Of a stretch of DNA of 62,197 bases, positions 49,219 to 56,964 are shown one piece after another. This DNA comes from Limisphaerales bacterium. GTDB lineage: Bacteria; Verrucomicrobiota; Verrucomicrobiia; Limisphaerales; SXTU01. The stretch covers positions 1-62,197 of the forward strand of contig WRPG01000039.1 in assembly GCA_009773355.1 (NCBI GenBank), given 5' to 3'. The translations under genes and the position numbers were made by a program. The notes below the pieces were generated by a model that was not told the DNA's origin, made no database searches, and saw nothing but the letters and a program-made list of their open reading frames with translations. Position 1 is the stretch's first letter, and each line of letters opens with the position of its first letter.

Positions 49219-49445
49219 CGGCGCATCGCCTTGCGGACCTCGCTGTTGGTGGCGGAACGCGTCGGGCCGGCCACGCTGCCGCAGAGCCGGGCGGCGGTGG
49301 GCGGCAGCCCCTCGGAGTCACCGGCCAGCACCCGGTCCACCCCGGAGTGGATGACCTGCGTCTGCGTGAGGCCGGTTTTCTTCTGGTAAGCACGCAGAGC
49401 GGCGGCGCGCTGCGCCCCGAGGCGAACGGTGAGGACTTCGTTCAT
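49215..49445 (-). CDS. Ribbon-helix-helix-like antitoxin
   Basis: A 76-residue protein. The first 45 residues look like a ribbon-helix-helix DNA-binding domain (VLTVRLGAQRAAALRAYQKK, TQTQVIHSGVDRVL); the basic tail would bind the toxin. It precedes the PIN-domain gene and overlaps it by four bases, so it is the likely antitoxin and autorepressor. Confidence 0.8.
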   Translation of the reverse strand: MNEVLTVRLGAQRAAALRAYQKKTGLTQTQVIHSGVDRVLAGDSEGLPPTAARLCGSVAGPTRSATNSEVRKAMRR

Positions 49446-49527
49446 GGGGAGTGTGTAACACGGAGGAACAATTCTTGCAACACAGCGATTGCCAGTGCCA
49501 GCGCGAAGCGCAGGCTGAAACCAGCGA

Positions 49528-50307
49528 CTACTTGCTGATGCCCCGTCCGCTCGCCTTCACGAAGGCGACGAGGTGCTGGATTTCCGACAGCGCCGGCACT
49601 TCCTTCTCGATCTTCGCCAGGGCATTCGAGACGGTCATCCCGTCGCGGAAGAGGATTTTGTGCGCCTTCTTCAGCGCGGCCTGCGCCTCCTCGGACACGC
49701 CGTTGCGCTCCAGCCCGACCTTGTTCAGCGCCTTGGTCTCGGCGGGGTTGCCGTCGGCCAGCATGAAGGGCGGCACGTCCTGCACGACCTTGGCGCAGCC
49801 GCCGATGATGGCCATGCGCCCGATGCGGCAGAACTGGTGCACCGCCGCCAGCCCGCCGATGACGGCGTGATCCTCCACGAGGACGTGCCCCGCCAGCGTG
49901 CCGACGTTGGACATGACGATGTGGCTGCCCAGACGGCAGTCATGCGCGATGTGCGTGTAGGCGAGGAAGTGGTTGTGCGAGCCGATGACCGTGGCGTCGC
50001 CATCGCTCGTGGCGCTATGGACGGTGGAGTGCTCGCGGAAGACATTTTGATCGCCGATGACCGTGCGCGTGACGCCGCCCTTCCACTTCAAGTCCTGCGT
50101 CTTGAGGCCGATGGCGGCGAAGGGAAACAGCTCGTTGCCCGCGCCGAGCGTGGTGTGCCCGTCCACGACGACGTGCGAATGCAGCCTGCAGTTCGGCCCC
50201 AGCGAGACGTGCTCGCCAAGGACGCAGAACGGCCCGATGTGGCAGTTGGAGCCGATCTGGGCGGCGGGGTGAACCACGGCTGATGGATGTATGTTTCCGG
50301 TGTTCAT
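49528..50307 (-). CDS. lpxA: UDP-N-acetylglucosamine acyltransferase
   Basis: A 259-residue left-handed beta-helix protein, the first enzyme of lipid A synthesis. Hexapeptide repeats run from IHPSAVVHPAAQIGSNCHIG to about residue 190; the catalytic His region is HFLAYTHIAHDC and the C-terminal helical part starts after GNPAETKALNKVGLERNGVS. ATG 50307 overlaps the end of lpxC-fabZ by four bases, so translation is coupled. Presence implies a Gram-negative outer membrane. Confidence 0.96.
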   Translation of the reverse strand: MNTGNIHPSAVVHPAAQIGSNCHIGPFCVLGEHVSLGPNCRLHSHVVVDGHTTLGAGNELFPFAAIGLKTQDLKWKGGVTRTVIGDQNVFREHSTVHSATSDGDATVIGSHNHFLAYTHIAHDCRLGSHIVMSNVGTLAGHVLVEDHAVIGGLAAVHQFCRIGRMAIIGGCAKVVQDVPPFMLADGNPAETKALNKVGLERNGVSEEAQAALKKAHKILFRDGMTVSNALAKIEKEVPALSEIQHLVAFVKASGRGISK

Positions 50308-51674
50308 TCCTTGTCCATGAGCATGAAGGTCACGTTGGCCTCGCTGACCACCTCGCCGTTGACGCTGCACTCGCCGCGCGCCTTGCCGATCTTGCCGCGC
50401 ATCTTGGTCATGGTGACATCTATCACCAGCACGTCGCCGGGGCGGACGGGCCGGCGCCACTTCACTTCCTCCGCCGACATGAAATAGGCCAGCTTCCCGG
50501 CGTTCTCCGCCTGCCGCATCATCAGGATGCCGGCGACCTGCGCCATCGCTTCGAGTTGCAGCACGCCGGGCAGGATGGGATGGCCGGGGAAATGTCCCTG
50601 AAACACTGGCTCGCCCATCGTCACGTTCTTCTGCGCCACCACGCGGTTGCCCTCGATCTTCGTGACGAGGTCCACCATGAGGAACGGCGGGCGGTGCGGC
50701 AGGATTTTCATCACCTGCATCACGTCCAGCGTCGCGCCGTCGCGCACCGGGTTGTCGTCGTCGGACTTCGCGGGCGGCGGCGAGAAGGTCTGCACGGCCT
50801 TCTCCGGCTTGCGCATCTGCGCGGTGATCTGCCGGGTCAGCTCGCAGTTGCCGGTGTGGCTCGGGCGGATGGCAACGATGTGCCCGAGGAAGGGCCGGCC
50901 CAGCAGCGAGAGGTCGCCGAGGATGTCGAGCATCTTGTGCCGCACGAACTCGTCCTCGTAGCGCAGCGGCTCCGTCGTGAGCACCGCGTCGTCGCGGATG
51001 ACGACGGCGTTCTCCAGGCTGCCGCCCTTGATGAGGCCGTGCTTGTAGAGCTGCTCCAGTTCCTCGAAGAAGCAGAACGTCCGCGCGTGCGCCAGCTCCT
51101 TGGGCCAGGTCTCCGGCGTGACTTCGAGGCTGAAAAACTGCGTGAAGCGCCCGCCACCGCCCGAGCTGGTGCAGGAGATTTTCAACCGGTCGTGCGGGAA
51201 CACCTGCATCATCGTCTCGCCCACCTGGAGTTGCAGCGGCTCGGTGATGCGATACGGCGCGCGCGCCTCGGTCTGCGGCACGAGGCCGGCCTTCTCAATC
51301 ATCCGCACGTATTCGCGCGAGCTGCCGTCGGCGATGGGCGGCTCGCTGGCGTCCAGCTCGACAATGGCGTTGTCCACGCCCGCGCCGCTCAGTGCCGCGA
51401 GCACATGCTCGACCGTGTGAATCTTGACGTTGCCCTTGCCCAGCGTGGTGGAGCGGTTGGTGTCAATGACGTGCTCCACGCGCGCCTCGATCTCGGGCGT
51501 GCCATCAAGGTCCACGCGGCGAAAGCGGATGCCGGAGCCGGGCGGTGCCGGCAGAAACGTCATGTTGACCCGGCTGCCGCTGTGAAGGCCAATGCCGGAA
51601 AAGGAGACGGCTTCCCGTAGCGTCTGCTGCTGTGACACGCGCGGACAGTAGGCATAAGCAGTTGACCGAGGCAA
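50304..51674 (-). CDS. lpxC: Bifunctional LpxC-FabZ
   Basis: A ~456-residue fusion. The N-terminal two thirds (residues ~15-300) are LpxC, the zinc deacetylase of lipid A synthesis, with HTVEHVLAALSG, FVRHKMLDILGD and a C-terminal His region (PSHTGNCELT). The C-terminal third (~310-456) is FabZ, the hydroxyacyl-ACP dehydratase, with LPHRPPFLMVD and GHFPGHPILPGVLQLEAMAQ. This fusion is known in several phyla, Bacteroidetes and Verrucomicrobia among them. GTG 51638 gives a more usual N-terminus (SQQQTLREAVSFSGIGLHSG), so the true start may be there. Confidence 0.96.
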   Translation of the reverse strand: MPRSTAYAYCPRVSQQQTLREAVSFSGIGLHSGSRVNMTFLPAPPGSGIRFRRVDLDGTPEIEARVEHVIDTNRSTTLGKGNVKIHTVEHVLAALSGAGVDNAIVELDASEPPIADGSSREYVRMIEKAGLVPQTEARAPYRITEPLQLQVGETMMQVFPHDRLKISCTSSGGGGRFTQFFSLEVTPETWPKELAHARTFCFFEELEQLYKHGLIKGGSLENAVVIRDDAVLTTEPLRYEDEFVRHKMLDILGDLSLLGRPFLGHIVAIRPSHTGNCELTRQITAQMRKPEKAVQTFSPPPAKSDDDNPVRDGATLDVMQVMKILPHRPPFLMVDLVTKIEGNRVVAQKNVTMGEPVFQGHFPGHPILPGVLQLEAMAQVAGILMMRQAENAGKLAYFMSAEEVKWRRPVRPGDVLVIDVTMTKMRGKIGKARGECSVNGEVVSEANVTFMLMDKE

Positions 51675-51824
51675 GCGGGGAGGTCACGCCCGGCGGCTTC
51701 GCGGTGGAGAAATTCCCCTTCGGCGAAGTGGTGCGGCTGGTGGGCTGAATGCCGCTGGGCCAGCGTTGCCAGGCCACCGGGCCGGCCGGCCGCCAAATCG
51801 GACGCACGCACGGCGGCGGCGCGC

Positions 51825-51853
51825 TTGATTGGCCCCCTGCCGGCTGCTAGCGT
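51825..51853 (+). promoter_or_regulatory. Putative ileS promoter
   Basis: TTGATT (51825-51830) and TAGCGT (51848-51853) with 17-bp spacing, 20 bp before ATG 51874. The leader is too short for a T-box, and none was seen. Confidence 0.5.
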
Positions 51854-51873
51854 CCCCGCTCTTTGAGCAGCTC

Positions 51874-54800
51874 ATGGACTACAAGAACACGCTGAATCTG
51901 CCGCGCACGGACTTCGCCATGAAGGCCGACCTCGTCGCGCGCGAACCGCAACGCCTCGCCCGCTGGGAGGCCGACCAGATTTACGCGCAGATTCGCGCCG
52001 CCCGAGCGGGCAAGCCCAAGTTCGTCCTCCACGATGGCCCGCCCTTCGCCAACGGCGATGTCCACGTCGGCACCGCGCTCAACAAGGTGCTCAAGGACAT
52101 CATCGTCAAATACAAGTCGCTCCGTGGCTTCGACGCTCCCTACATCCCCGGCTGGGACTGCCACGGCCTGCCCATCGAGTTCAAGGTCACGCAGGACTTA
52201 CAGAAACGTCTGCTTAGAGAAGATCCTCAGCGCATCTCCGTGTCCGACTTTGTAAAACACCAACAAGGCGAAATGCCTGAAGATGTGAAAGCGCTGGTCT
52301 TGGCCGAGCTCGCTAGACGAGCTGGGGAAGGTGGCCTCGGTCTTTTGCAGTTCATCAGTCCTGCCACTATCCGTAGGGAATCTGAGTTCTACGCCCGCAA
52401 ATACATTGACCTCCAGCGCACCCAGTTCAAACGCCTCGGCGTCTTTGGCGACTGGGCCAATCCCTACCTCACGCTCAACAAGGAATACGAGGCCGACGAA
52501 CTGCGCCTCTTCGCCGACCTCGTCGCGCAGGGCTTCGTCTATCGTGGCAAGAAGCCGGTGTATTGGAGCATCCCCTGCCGCACCGCGCTCGCCGAGGCCG
52601 AGGTGGAATACGCCGACCACGTCAGCCAGTCCGTCTTCGTGAAGTTCAAGCTCGCCGGCGAGCCGAACACCTTCCTCCTCATCTGGACCACGACGCCCTG
52701 GACACTCCCCGCGAACCTTGCCGTGGCCTTCAACCCGTCGCTCTTCTACTCGCGCATCTTCGCGGACGGGAATGTCTATCTCGTCTGCAACTCGCTCCTC
52801 GAAACCGTCTCGCAGAAGTGCGGTTGGGCGGGCGGCTACCAAATCGAGCGCACTGTCTCCGCTGACGAACTCGCCACGCTCACCTACGAGCACCCGTTCT
52901 GCGCGCGCACAGGCCGGCTCTTCCCCGCCGACTTCGTCACCGCCGACACGGGCACCGGCTTCGTCCATATCGCGCCCGGCCACGGCGCGGACGACTACAA
53001 TCTCGGCCGCAGCCAGGGCCTGCCAATCTACTCGCCCGTGGACGACGCCGGTTGTCTCGCCCACACCGCCGACCTGCCGACGGACCAGCAGATGCCCGCC
53101 GAGATGCTCGGCAAGTCCATCCTCGAAAAGCACGGCCGCAGCGACGCCAACGACGCCGTGCTCCACGAACTGCGCGTGCGCAACGCCCTCGCGCACCAGG
53201 AAAACTACCACCACAGCTACCCGCATTGCTGGCGCAGCAAGACCCCCATCATCTTCCGCGCGATGGACCAGTGGTTTGTGAAGATTGACCATGTGGTAGG
53301 GACGCGCTGCCGCGCGTCCGCCGAAGCTCCATCTAGTCAGAATGACGAGGCCGCGCAGCAACGCGGCCCTACCGGGACAAGCGCCACTGAGAGCACTAGC
53401 TTGGAAGCCATCGCCAAGCACCTCGGCTCCGAAGTTGTGAGTGGTTTGGCCCAACTTCCAATTTCTGCCGAAGCCTTGCGTTCCCTGAGCGCCACTGACG
53501 CTTGGAAATACCGCTGCCTCCCGCTCCGCCTCGACGGCGAACAACTCACCGTCGCCCTCGTTGACCCGCTGAACCCGGCTGCGGTTGACGAGTTGGAATT
53601 CACCACACACCGGAAAGTTAAAGTGGTGGTGGCGCAGCCGGATGAAGTCATCGCCGCGTTGGAGAAGCATTATTCAGAAGGCAGGCAGGATGCCTGCCCT
53701 ACTTTCCGCCAGCGCGCCCTCGCCGAGATTGACCGCGTGAACTGGATTCCCGACTGGGGCAAGAACCGCATCGAAGGCGCGGTGAAATCCCGCCCAGACT
53801 GGTGCATCTCGCGCCAGCGCAGTTGGGGCGTGCCCATCCCGGCCTTCTACGACGCCCAGGGCGAACCCATCCTCGACGCCGCCATCGTGCGCAAGGCCGC
53901 CGACCTCTTCGAGCAGCACGGCAGCAACGTGTGGTTCGAGAAAACCGCCGCCGAACTCTGGGCGCTCTGCCGTCCCGCCGACTGGACCGGTCGCGAAGCC
54001 ACCGCCAAGTCCAGCGACACGCTCGACGTGTGGATTGACTCCGGCAGCTCCAGCCGCGCCGTCCTCATGCGGCGGGAAGAACTGCAGCACCGGAGCGCCG
54101 GTGTCCAACCGGCGTCTGATGCGGGCGCTGAACCAAACGCAGGTTGGACACCTGCGCTCCCCTGGCAAGCCGACGTCTACCTCGAAGGCTCCGACCAGCA
54201 TCGCGGCTGGTTTCAATCCTCCTTGCTCCTCTCCCTCGCCGGCAACGGGGCCGCGCCGTTCAAGACCGTGCTCACCCACGGCTTCATGGTGGACGAGGAC
54301 CGCGAGAAGATTTCCAAGAGCAAGCAGGGCCAGGGCGCATACACCAAGCCCCAGACCGCCGACCGTTACGTGAACGAATACGGCGCGGACGTGCTGCGCC
54401 TGTGGGTCGCCAGCCAGGACTACCGCAACGACATCGTCGTGAGCGAGGAACGCCTCAAGAAGGTCAGCGAAACCTACCGCGGCATCCGCAACACCCTCCG
54501 CTACCAGCTCTCGAACCTCTACGACTTCGACCCCGCCCGGCACACCGTGCCCGACGCCCAGCTCACCGGCCTCGACCGCTGGGTGCTCGGCGAATTCGCG
54601 AAGCTGGAGGCGGCCGTCGCGGCGGCCTACGACGCCTACGAGTTCCACGTCGTCTATCAGAAACTCAGCCAGTTCGCCGCCGTCGAGCTGAGTTCCATAT
54701 ACCACGACGTGGTGAAGGACCGCCTCTACACCGACCCCGCGAACTCCGCGCGCCGCCGCAGCACGCAGACCGCGCTGCACCGCATGGTCACGCGCCTCTG

Positions 54801-55275
54801 CCAGATGCTCGCCCCCATCCTCGTCTTCACCGCCGACGAAGCCTGGGAATTCATCCCCGGCAAACCCGCGCCCAGCGTGCATCTGAGCGAGTGGGAGCCA
54901 AAGGCGTTTGAGGAACAGGCAACGTGGAACGAAGTCCACTTCAAGCTGCGCGAAATGGCCTTGGCCGAATTAGAAAAGTCCCGCCAAGCCAAGCTCATCG
55001 GGAAGTCTCTCGAAGCGAAACTGGTTTGGACCGTGGACAAGCAATCCGAGAAGGGCACGCGCGAACGCCTCGATGTTTGGCGTGAGTTGTTCAATGTCTC
55101 AGAAGTCGAGGTGGATGTTGCCAATCCTACCGAGAAGGCATCCTTCGTCGTGAAAAAAGCCGACGGAGCCAAGTGCGAACGCTGTTGGCATTGGGAATTC
55201 GCCGTCGGAACCAACGCCGAGCACCCCACCCTCTGCCCCCGCTGCGTCGAGGCCGTGAGGGACTTCAAGGCGTGA
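51874..55275 (+). CDS. ileS: Isoleucyl-tRNA synthetase with inserted GspE/MshE-like domain
   Basis: A 1133-residue class I synthetase, ~200 residues longer than usual. The HIGH-type motif is HVGT (64-67, in GPPFANGDVHVGTALNKVLK), the KMSKS-type motif is KISKS (~811), the editing domain is in the middle, and a C-terminal zinc finger is present (CERCWHWEF, CPRC). Insertions: residues ~107-167 (low GC), ~475-500 (palindrome), ~504-601 (domain like the N-terminal domain of GspE/MshE ATPases), ~603-609 (palindrome) and ~740-763 (palindrome). The main block lies between QWFVKID and FRQRALAEIDRVNWIPDWG, which adjoin in normal enzymes. The frame stays open and the catalytic motifs are intact, so the enzyme is probably made and active. 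ATG 51874 was chosen over 51829, which lies in the promoter. Confidence 0.95.
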   Translation: MDYKNTLNLPRTDFAMKADLVAREPQRLARWEADQIYAQIRAARAGKPKFVLHDGPPFANGDVHVGTALNKVLKDIIVKYKSLRGFDAPYIPGWDCHGLPIEFKVTQDLQKRLLREDPQRISVSDFVKHQQGEMPEDVKALVLAELARRAGEGGLGLLQFISPATIRRESEFYARKYIDLQRTQFKRLGVFGDWANPYLTLNKEYEADELRLFADLVAQGFVYRGKKPVYWSIPCRTALAEAEVEYADHVSQSVFVKFKLAGEPNTFLLIWTTTPWTLPANLAVAFNPSLFYSRIFADGNVYLVCNSLLETVSQKCGWAGGYQIERTVSADELATLTYEHPFCARTGRLFPADFVTADTGTGFVHIAPGHGADDYNLGRSQGLPIYSPVDDAGCLAHTADLPTDQQMPAEMLGKSILEKHGRSDANDAVLHELRVRNALAHQENYHHSYPHCWRSKTPIIFRAMDQWFVKIDHVVGTRCRASAEAPSSQNDEAAQQRGPTGTSATESTSLEAIAKHLGSEVVSGLAQLPISAEALRSLSATDAWKYRCLPLRLDGEQLTVALVDPLNPAAVDELEFTTHRKVKVVVAQPDEVIAALEKHYSEGRQDACPTFRQRALAEIDRVNWIPDWGKNRIEGAVKSRPDWCISRQRSWGVPIPAFYDAQGEPILDAAIVRKAADLFEQHGSNVWFEKTAAELWALCRPADWTGREATAKSSDTLDVWIDSGSSSRAVLMRREELQHRSAGVQPASDAGAEPNAGWTPALPWQADVYLEGSDQHRGWFQSSLLLSLAGNGAAPFKTVLTHGFMVDEDREKISKSKQGQGAYTKPQTADRYVNEYGADVLRLWVASQDYRNDIVVSEERLKKVSETYRGIRNTLRYQLSNLYDFDPARHTVPDAQLTGLDRWVLGEFAKLEAAVAAAYDAYEFHVVYQKLSQFAAVELSSIYHDVVKDRLYTDPANSARRRSTQTALHRMVTRLCQMLAPILVFTADEAWEFIPGKPAPSVHLSEWEPKAFEEQATWNEVHFKLREMALAELEKSRQAKLIGKSLEAKLVWTVDKQSEKGTRERLDVWRELFNVSEVEVDVANPTEKASFVVKKADGAKCERCWHWEFAVGTNAEHPTLCPRCVEAVRDFKA
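52196..52375 (+). other. Extra AT-richer segment near the front of ileS
   Basis: Residues ~107-167 (KRLLREDPQRISVSDFVKHQ, EMPEDVKALVLAELARRAGE) stand where other synthetases have ~20 residues. The segment is visibly lower in GC and uses codons unlike its flanks (AGA, TTA, GTA). It may be an independent insertion or a divergent native helix pair. Confidence 0.5.
53295..53373. repeat. In-frame palindrome A in ileS
   Basis: Arms 53295-53319 and 53349-53373 match at 21 of 25 positions (GGTAGGGACGCGCTGCCG and its near complement). The insert reads VVGTRCRASAEAPSSQNDEA and QQRGPTGTSAT, just before the GspE/MshE-like domain. Confidence 0.88.
53384..53675 (+). other. GspE/MshE N-terminal-like domain inside ileS
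   Basis: Encodes ~97 residues: LEAIAKHLGSEVVSGLAQLP, ISAEALRSLSATDAWKYRCL, PLRLDGEQLTVALVDPLNPA, AVDELEFTTHRKVKVVVAQP and DEVIAALEKHY. This is the pattern of the N-terminal domain of type II secretion/type IV pilus ATPases (Pfam T2SSE_N). In MshE and relatives this domain (MshEN) binds cyclic di-GMP. Family match is by eye but covers the whole domain. Binding of a nucleotide is inference. Confidence 0.8.
53680..53698. repeat. Short palindrome B in ileS
   Basis: GGCAGGCA (53680-53687) and TGCCTGCC (53691-53698) pair perfectly. It closes the inserted domain at its downstream side and encodes EGRQDACPTF. Confidence 0.7.
54092..54160. repeat. In-frame palindrome C in ileS
   Basis: Arms GGAGCGCCGGTGTCCAACC (54092-54110) and GGTTGGACACCTGCGCTCC (54142-54160) match at 18 of 19 positions. 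It adds QHRSAGVQPASDAGAEPNAG and WTPAL between SSSRAVLMRREEL and the conserved YLEGSDQHRGW. Confidence 0.9.
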
Positions 55276-55279
55276 GGCC

Positions 55280-55618
55280 ATGAAGCTGCCCAACGCCGAC
55301 TTGGCCGTGGTGCCGGAGCACAAGCTCACGCACTACCTGCTCAACCCGATGCATCCCGACAACGGTGGCAAGGCGGAGTTTTTCACCAGCCTGGGATTCC
55401 GTGTCAGCGAGTGGGAGGTCTTGGCGGCGGCCTTGCGGGAGCTGGCCAGGACTTCTCCGGTGAGCCAGCAAGCGGAGTCGCCGCACGGTCGGAAGTATGT
55501 TACGGTCGGGCGGATTGAATCACCGGGCGGAAAGCCGGCCTTGGTGCAAGTGATTTGGATTGTGGACACGGGAACGGATGTGCCCAGACTGGTCACAGCC
55601 TATCCTCATCAGGAATGA
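55280..55618 (+). CDS. DUF6883-like protein
   Basis: A 112-residue protein. It fits the pattern I know as DUF6883: KLPNADLAVVPEHKLTHYLL, NPMHPDNGGKAEFF, GFRVSEWEVLAAALRELA and a C-terminal VIWIVDTGTDVPRLVTAYP. Such genes are often next to a DUF4926 gene, as here, and are suspected toxin-antitoxin partners; no activity is known to me. ATG 55280 lies five bases after the ileS stop, and the partner starts seven bases after its stop. Confidence 0.78.
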   Translation: MKLPNADLAVVPEHKLTHYLLNPMHPDNGGKAEFFTSLGFRVSEWEVLAAALRELARTSPVSQQAESPHGRKYVTVGRIESPGGKPALVQVIWIVDTGTDVPRLVTAYPHQE

Positions 55619-55624
55619 GCGCGT

Positions 55625-55855
55625 ATGATTAACGAACTCGACCGCGTGGTGTTGAAGTCCGCCGTGCCCACCAAAGGCCTGGAGGCGGGCGATGTCGGGA
55701 CGGTGGTCCATGTCTATCGGGACGGCCTCGCCTACGAGGTGGAGTTCACCACGCTGGAAGGCAAGACGGCCGCAGTGGTGACGGTGGAGGCTGCGCAGGT
55801 CCGCCCGGTCAAGAAGCGGGAGATCACGCACGCGCGGGAATTGCAAGCAGCCTGA
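55625..55855 (+). CDS. DUF4926-like protein
   Basis: A 76-residue protein with a small beta-barrel-like pattern: INELDRVVLKSAVPTKGLEA, GDVGTVVHVYRDGLAYEVEF, then VVTVEAAQVRPV. It fits DUF4926. It is paired with the DUF6883-like gene upstream, and its stop abuts the first protease remnant. A toxin-antitoxin role is inferred from pairing only. Confidence 0.8.
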   Translation: MINELDRVVLKSAVPTKGLEAGDVGTVVHVYRDGLAYEVEFTTLEGKTAAVVTVEAAQVRPVKKREITHARELQAA

Positions 55856-55856
55856 G

Positions 55857-56191
55857 CGCCTCCACCGCGCTGGCCAAAGGGGAGATTGCCAGCCTCGCCG
55901 GGGCGCAGGATGACGCGCGGCTTTTCCAAATCAGCGCGCCCCTCCAGCCCGGCAACTCCGGCGGCGCGCTGGTGGACGAGCGGAGGCTGTCAAGCGAATG
56001 GGGACAAACGAATGTTTCGCCCTTGGATTCGCTTGTCCCCATTCGCTTGTCATCGCCCCCATCTCCTGAGTTTCCTCGCATCCGTCCCCGAAGTCGCCGC
56101 CAAGCTGAAGGACGCCCACACGAAGGACCGCAAGTTCGAGGACGTGGTGAAGTCCGTGGAGCAGGCCACCGTGCTGGTGCTGGTGTATTGA
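55857..56191 (+). pseudogene. Trypsin-like protease 3' remnant, copy 1
   Basis: The first part reads ASTALAKGEIASLAGAQDDA then FQISAPLQPGNSGGALVDER, the active-site Ser motif (GNSGG) of an S1C trypsin-like protease. After the Ser motif a palindrome (arms 55991-56007 and 56033-56049, perfect over 17 bp) replaces part of the gene and shifts the frame. The end resumes in another frame as SVPEVAAKLKDAHTKDRKFE then VVKSVEQATVLVLVY and a stop at 56191. The His and Asp parts are missing, so it is a remnant. Confidence 0.85.
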
Positions 56192-56192
56192 T

Positions 56193-56945
56193 TCAGCGTC
56201 CGCCTGCCAGTTTCCTCCGCCATTCCGTCAGCCGGCCTGGGCGGAGGCGAGCCACCCTTGGCTCGGCACAGGCGTTGATTTCCACTTGGGGCAACGCGGT
56301 GCCCCAGTCGAGGTCGAGCTTCCGCATCGCCTGCCGGCCCCGCCGCGACTCGGCGAGCTTCAAGACCCGTTCGACCGCACCGAGCCATCCACGCACGGGC
56401 AGTTCGCCCGCCGTGACGCCGCGCAGCGTCTCGCGCAGGAAGGCGCGCGTGCAAAGCATCAGGATGCGGAGGTGCTCCACGTCCCGACGGGAGTCCTGCG
56501 GCACAGTGAGAGCTAGGTCGGTCTTGCAGGCCAGCAAGGAGATGGGGTCCAGCACACGGATGGCGGTGCCATCGCGTTCAGCCGTGACCGACCAGGCCGC
56601 CAGTTTCCCCGGCGGCACGCCCGGCACGGACCGGACCACCTCGATGTTTGTGGAAATGTCGCCGATCCGGAATGGCACCGTGCCGGCCAGGGCGGTCATC
56701 GCCACCCGAGGCGGCAGCCGTGCGTGGAGGCCCAATTGATCGGCGATGCGCCGGGCGTCGTCGCAGCCACCGCAGAAATCAATGTCCTCGCTCGTGAAGG
56801 GAAGCCAGTCGGCCAGCGCCGGCTCGTGCGGCAGGTAGGTTTCGGCCCAGAAATTCACGGCCTGCCCGCCGATGAGCACGTAGGGCAGCCCGCTGGGATT
56901 GCGGACGCGAAAGACAGCGGCAAACTGGCTCAACGAGTGGCGCAT
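56193..56945 (-). CDS. Nucleotidyltransferase-fold protein, possible toxin
   Basis: A 250-residue protein. Near the N-terminus it has a minimal nucleotidyltransferase pattern: VLIGGQAVNFWAE then TSEDIDFCG (acidic pair EDID). The rest (VLDPISLLACKTDLALTVPQ, DVEHLRILM) resembles proteins of the AbiEii/DUF1814-like group. These often act as toxins that transfer nucleotides to tRNA, with a partner encoded next to them. The 60-residue gene at 56965-57147 lies just upstream on the same strand and is the candidate partner. Family level is fairly sure; role is inferred. Confidence 0.7.
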   Translation of the reverse strand: MRHSLSQFAAVFRVRNPSGLPYVLIGGQAVNFWAETYLPHEPALADWLPFTSEDIDFCGGCDDARRIADQLGLHARLPPRVAMTALAGTVPFRIGDISTNIEVVRSVPGVPPGKLAAWSVTAERDGTAIRVLDPISLLACKTDLALTVPQDSRRDVEHLRILMLCTRAFLRETLRGVTAGELPVRGWLGAVERVLKLAESRRGRQAMRKLDLDWGTALPQVEINACAEPRVARLRPGRLTEWRRKLAGGR

Positions 56946-56964
56946 GAGCGGGGGCCGGGGCGGC

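Noticed and set aside
50304-51674. LpxC-FabZ fusion as a novelty
   Set aside because: The fusion is already known from Bacteroidetes, Verrucomicrobia and others, so it is annotated but not reported as new.
51675-51873. T-box riboswitch upstream of ileS
   Set aside because: No T-box sequence or specifier stem-loop is visible, and a promoter candidate leaves only ~20 bp of leader.
51829-51873. ATG 51829 as ileS start
   Set aside because: It lies inside the promoter candidate; MDYKNTLNLPRTDF from ATG 51874 is the usual IleS beginning.
52976-53290. IleS as a pseudogene because of its insertions
   Set aside because: The frame is unbroken for 1133 codons, and the HIGH-type, KMSKS-type, editing and zinc motifs are intact.
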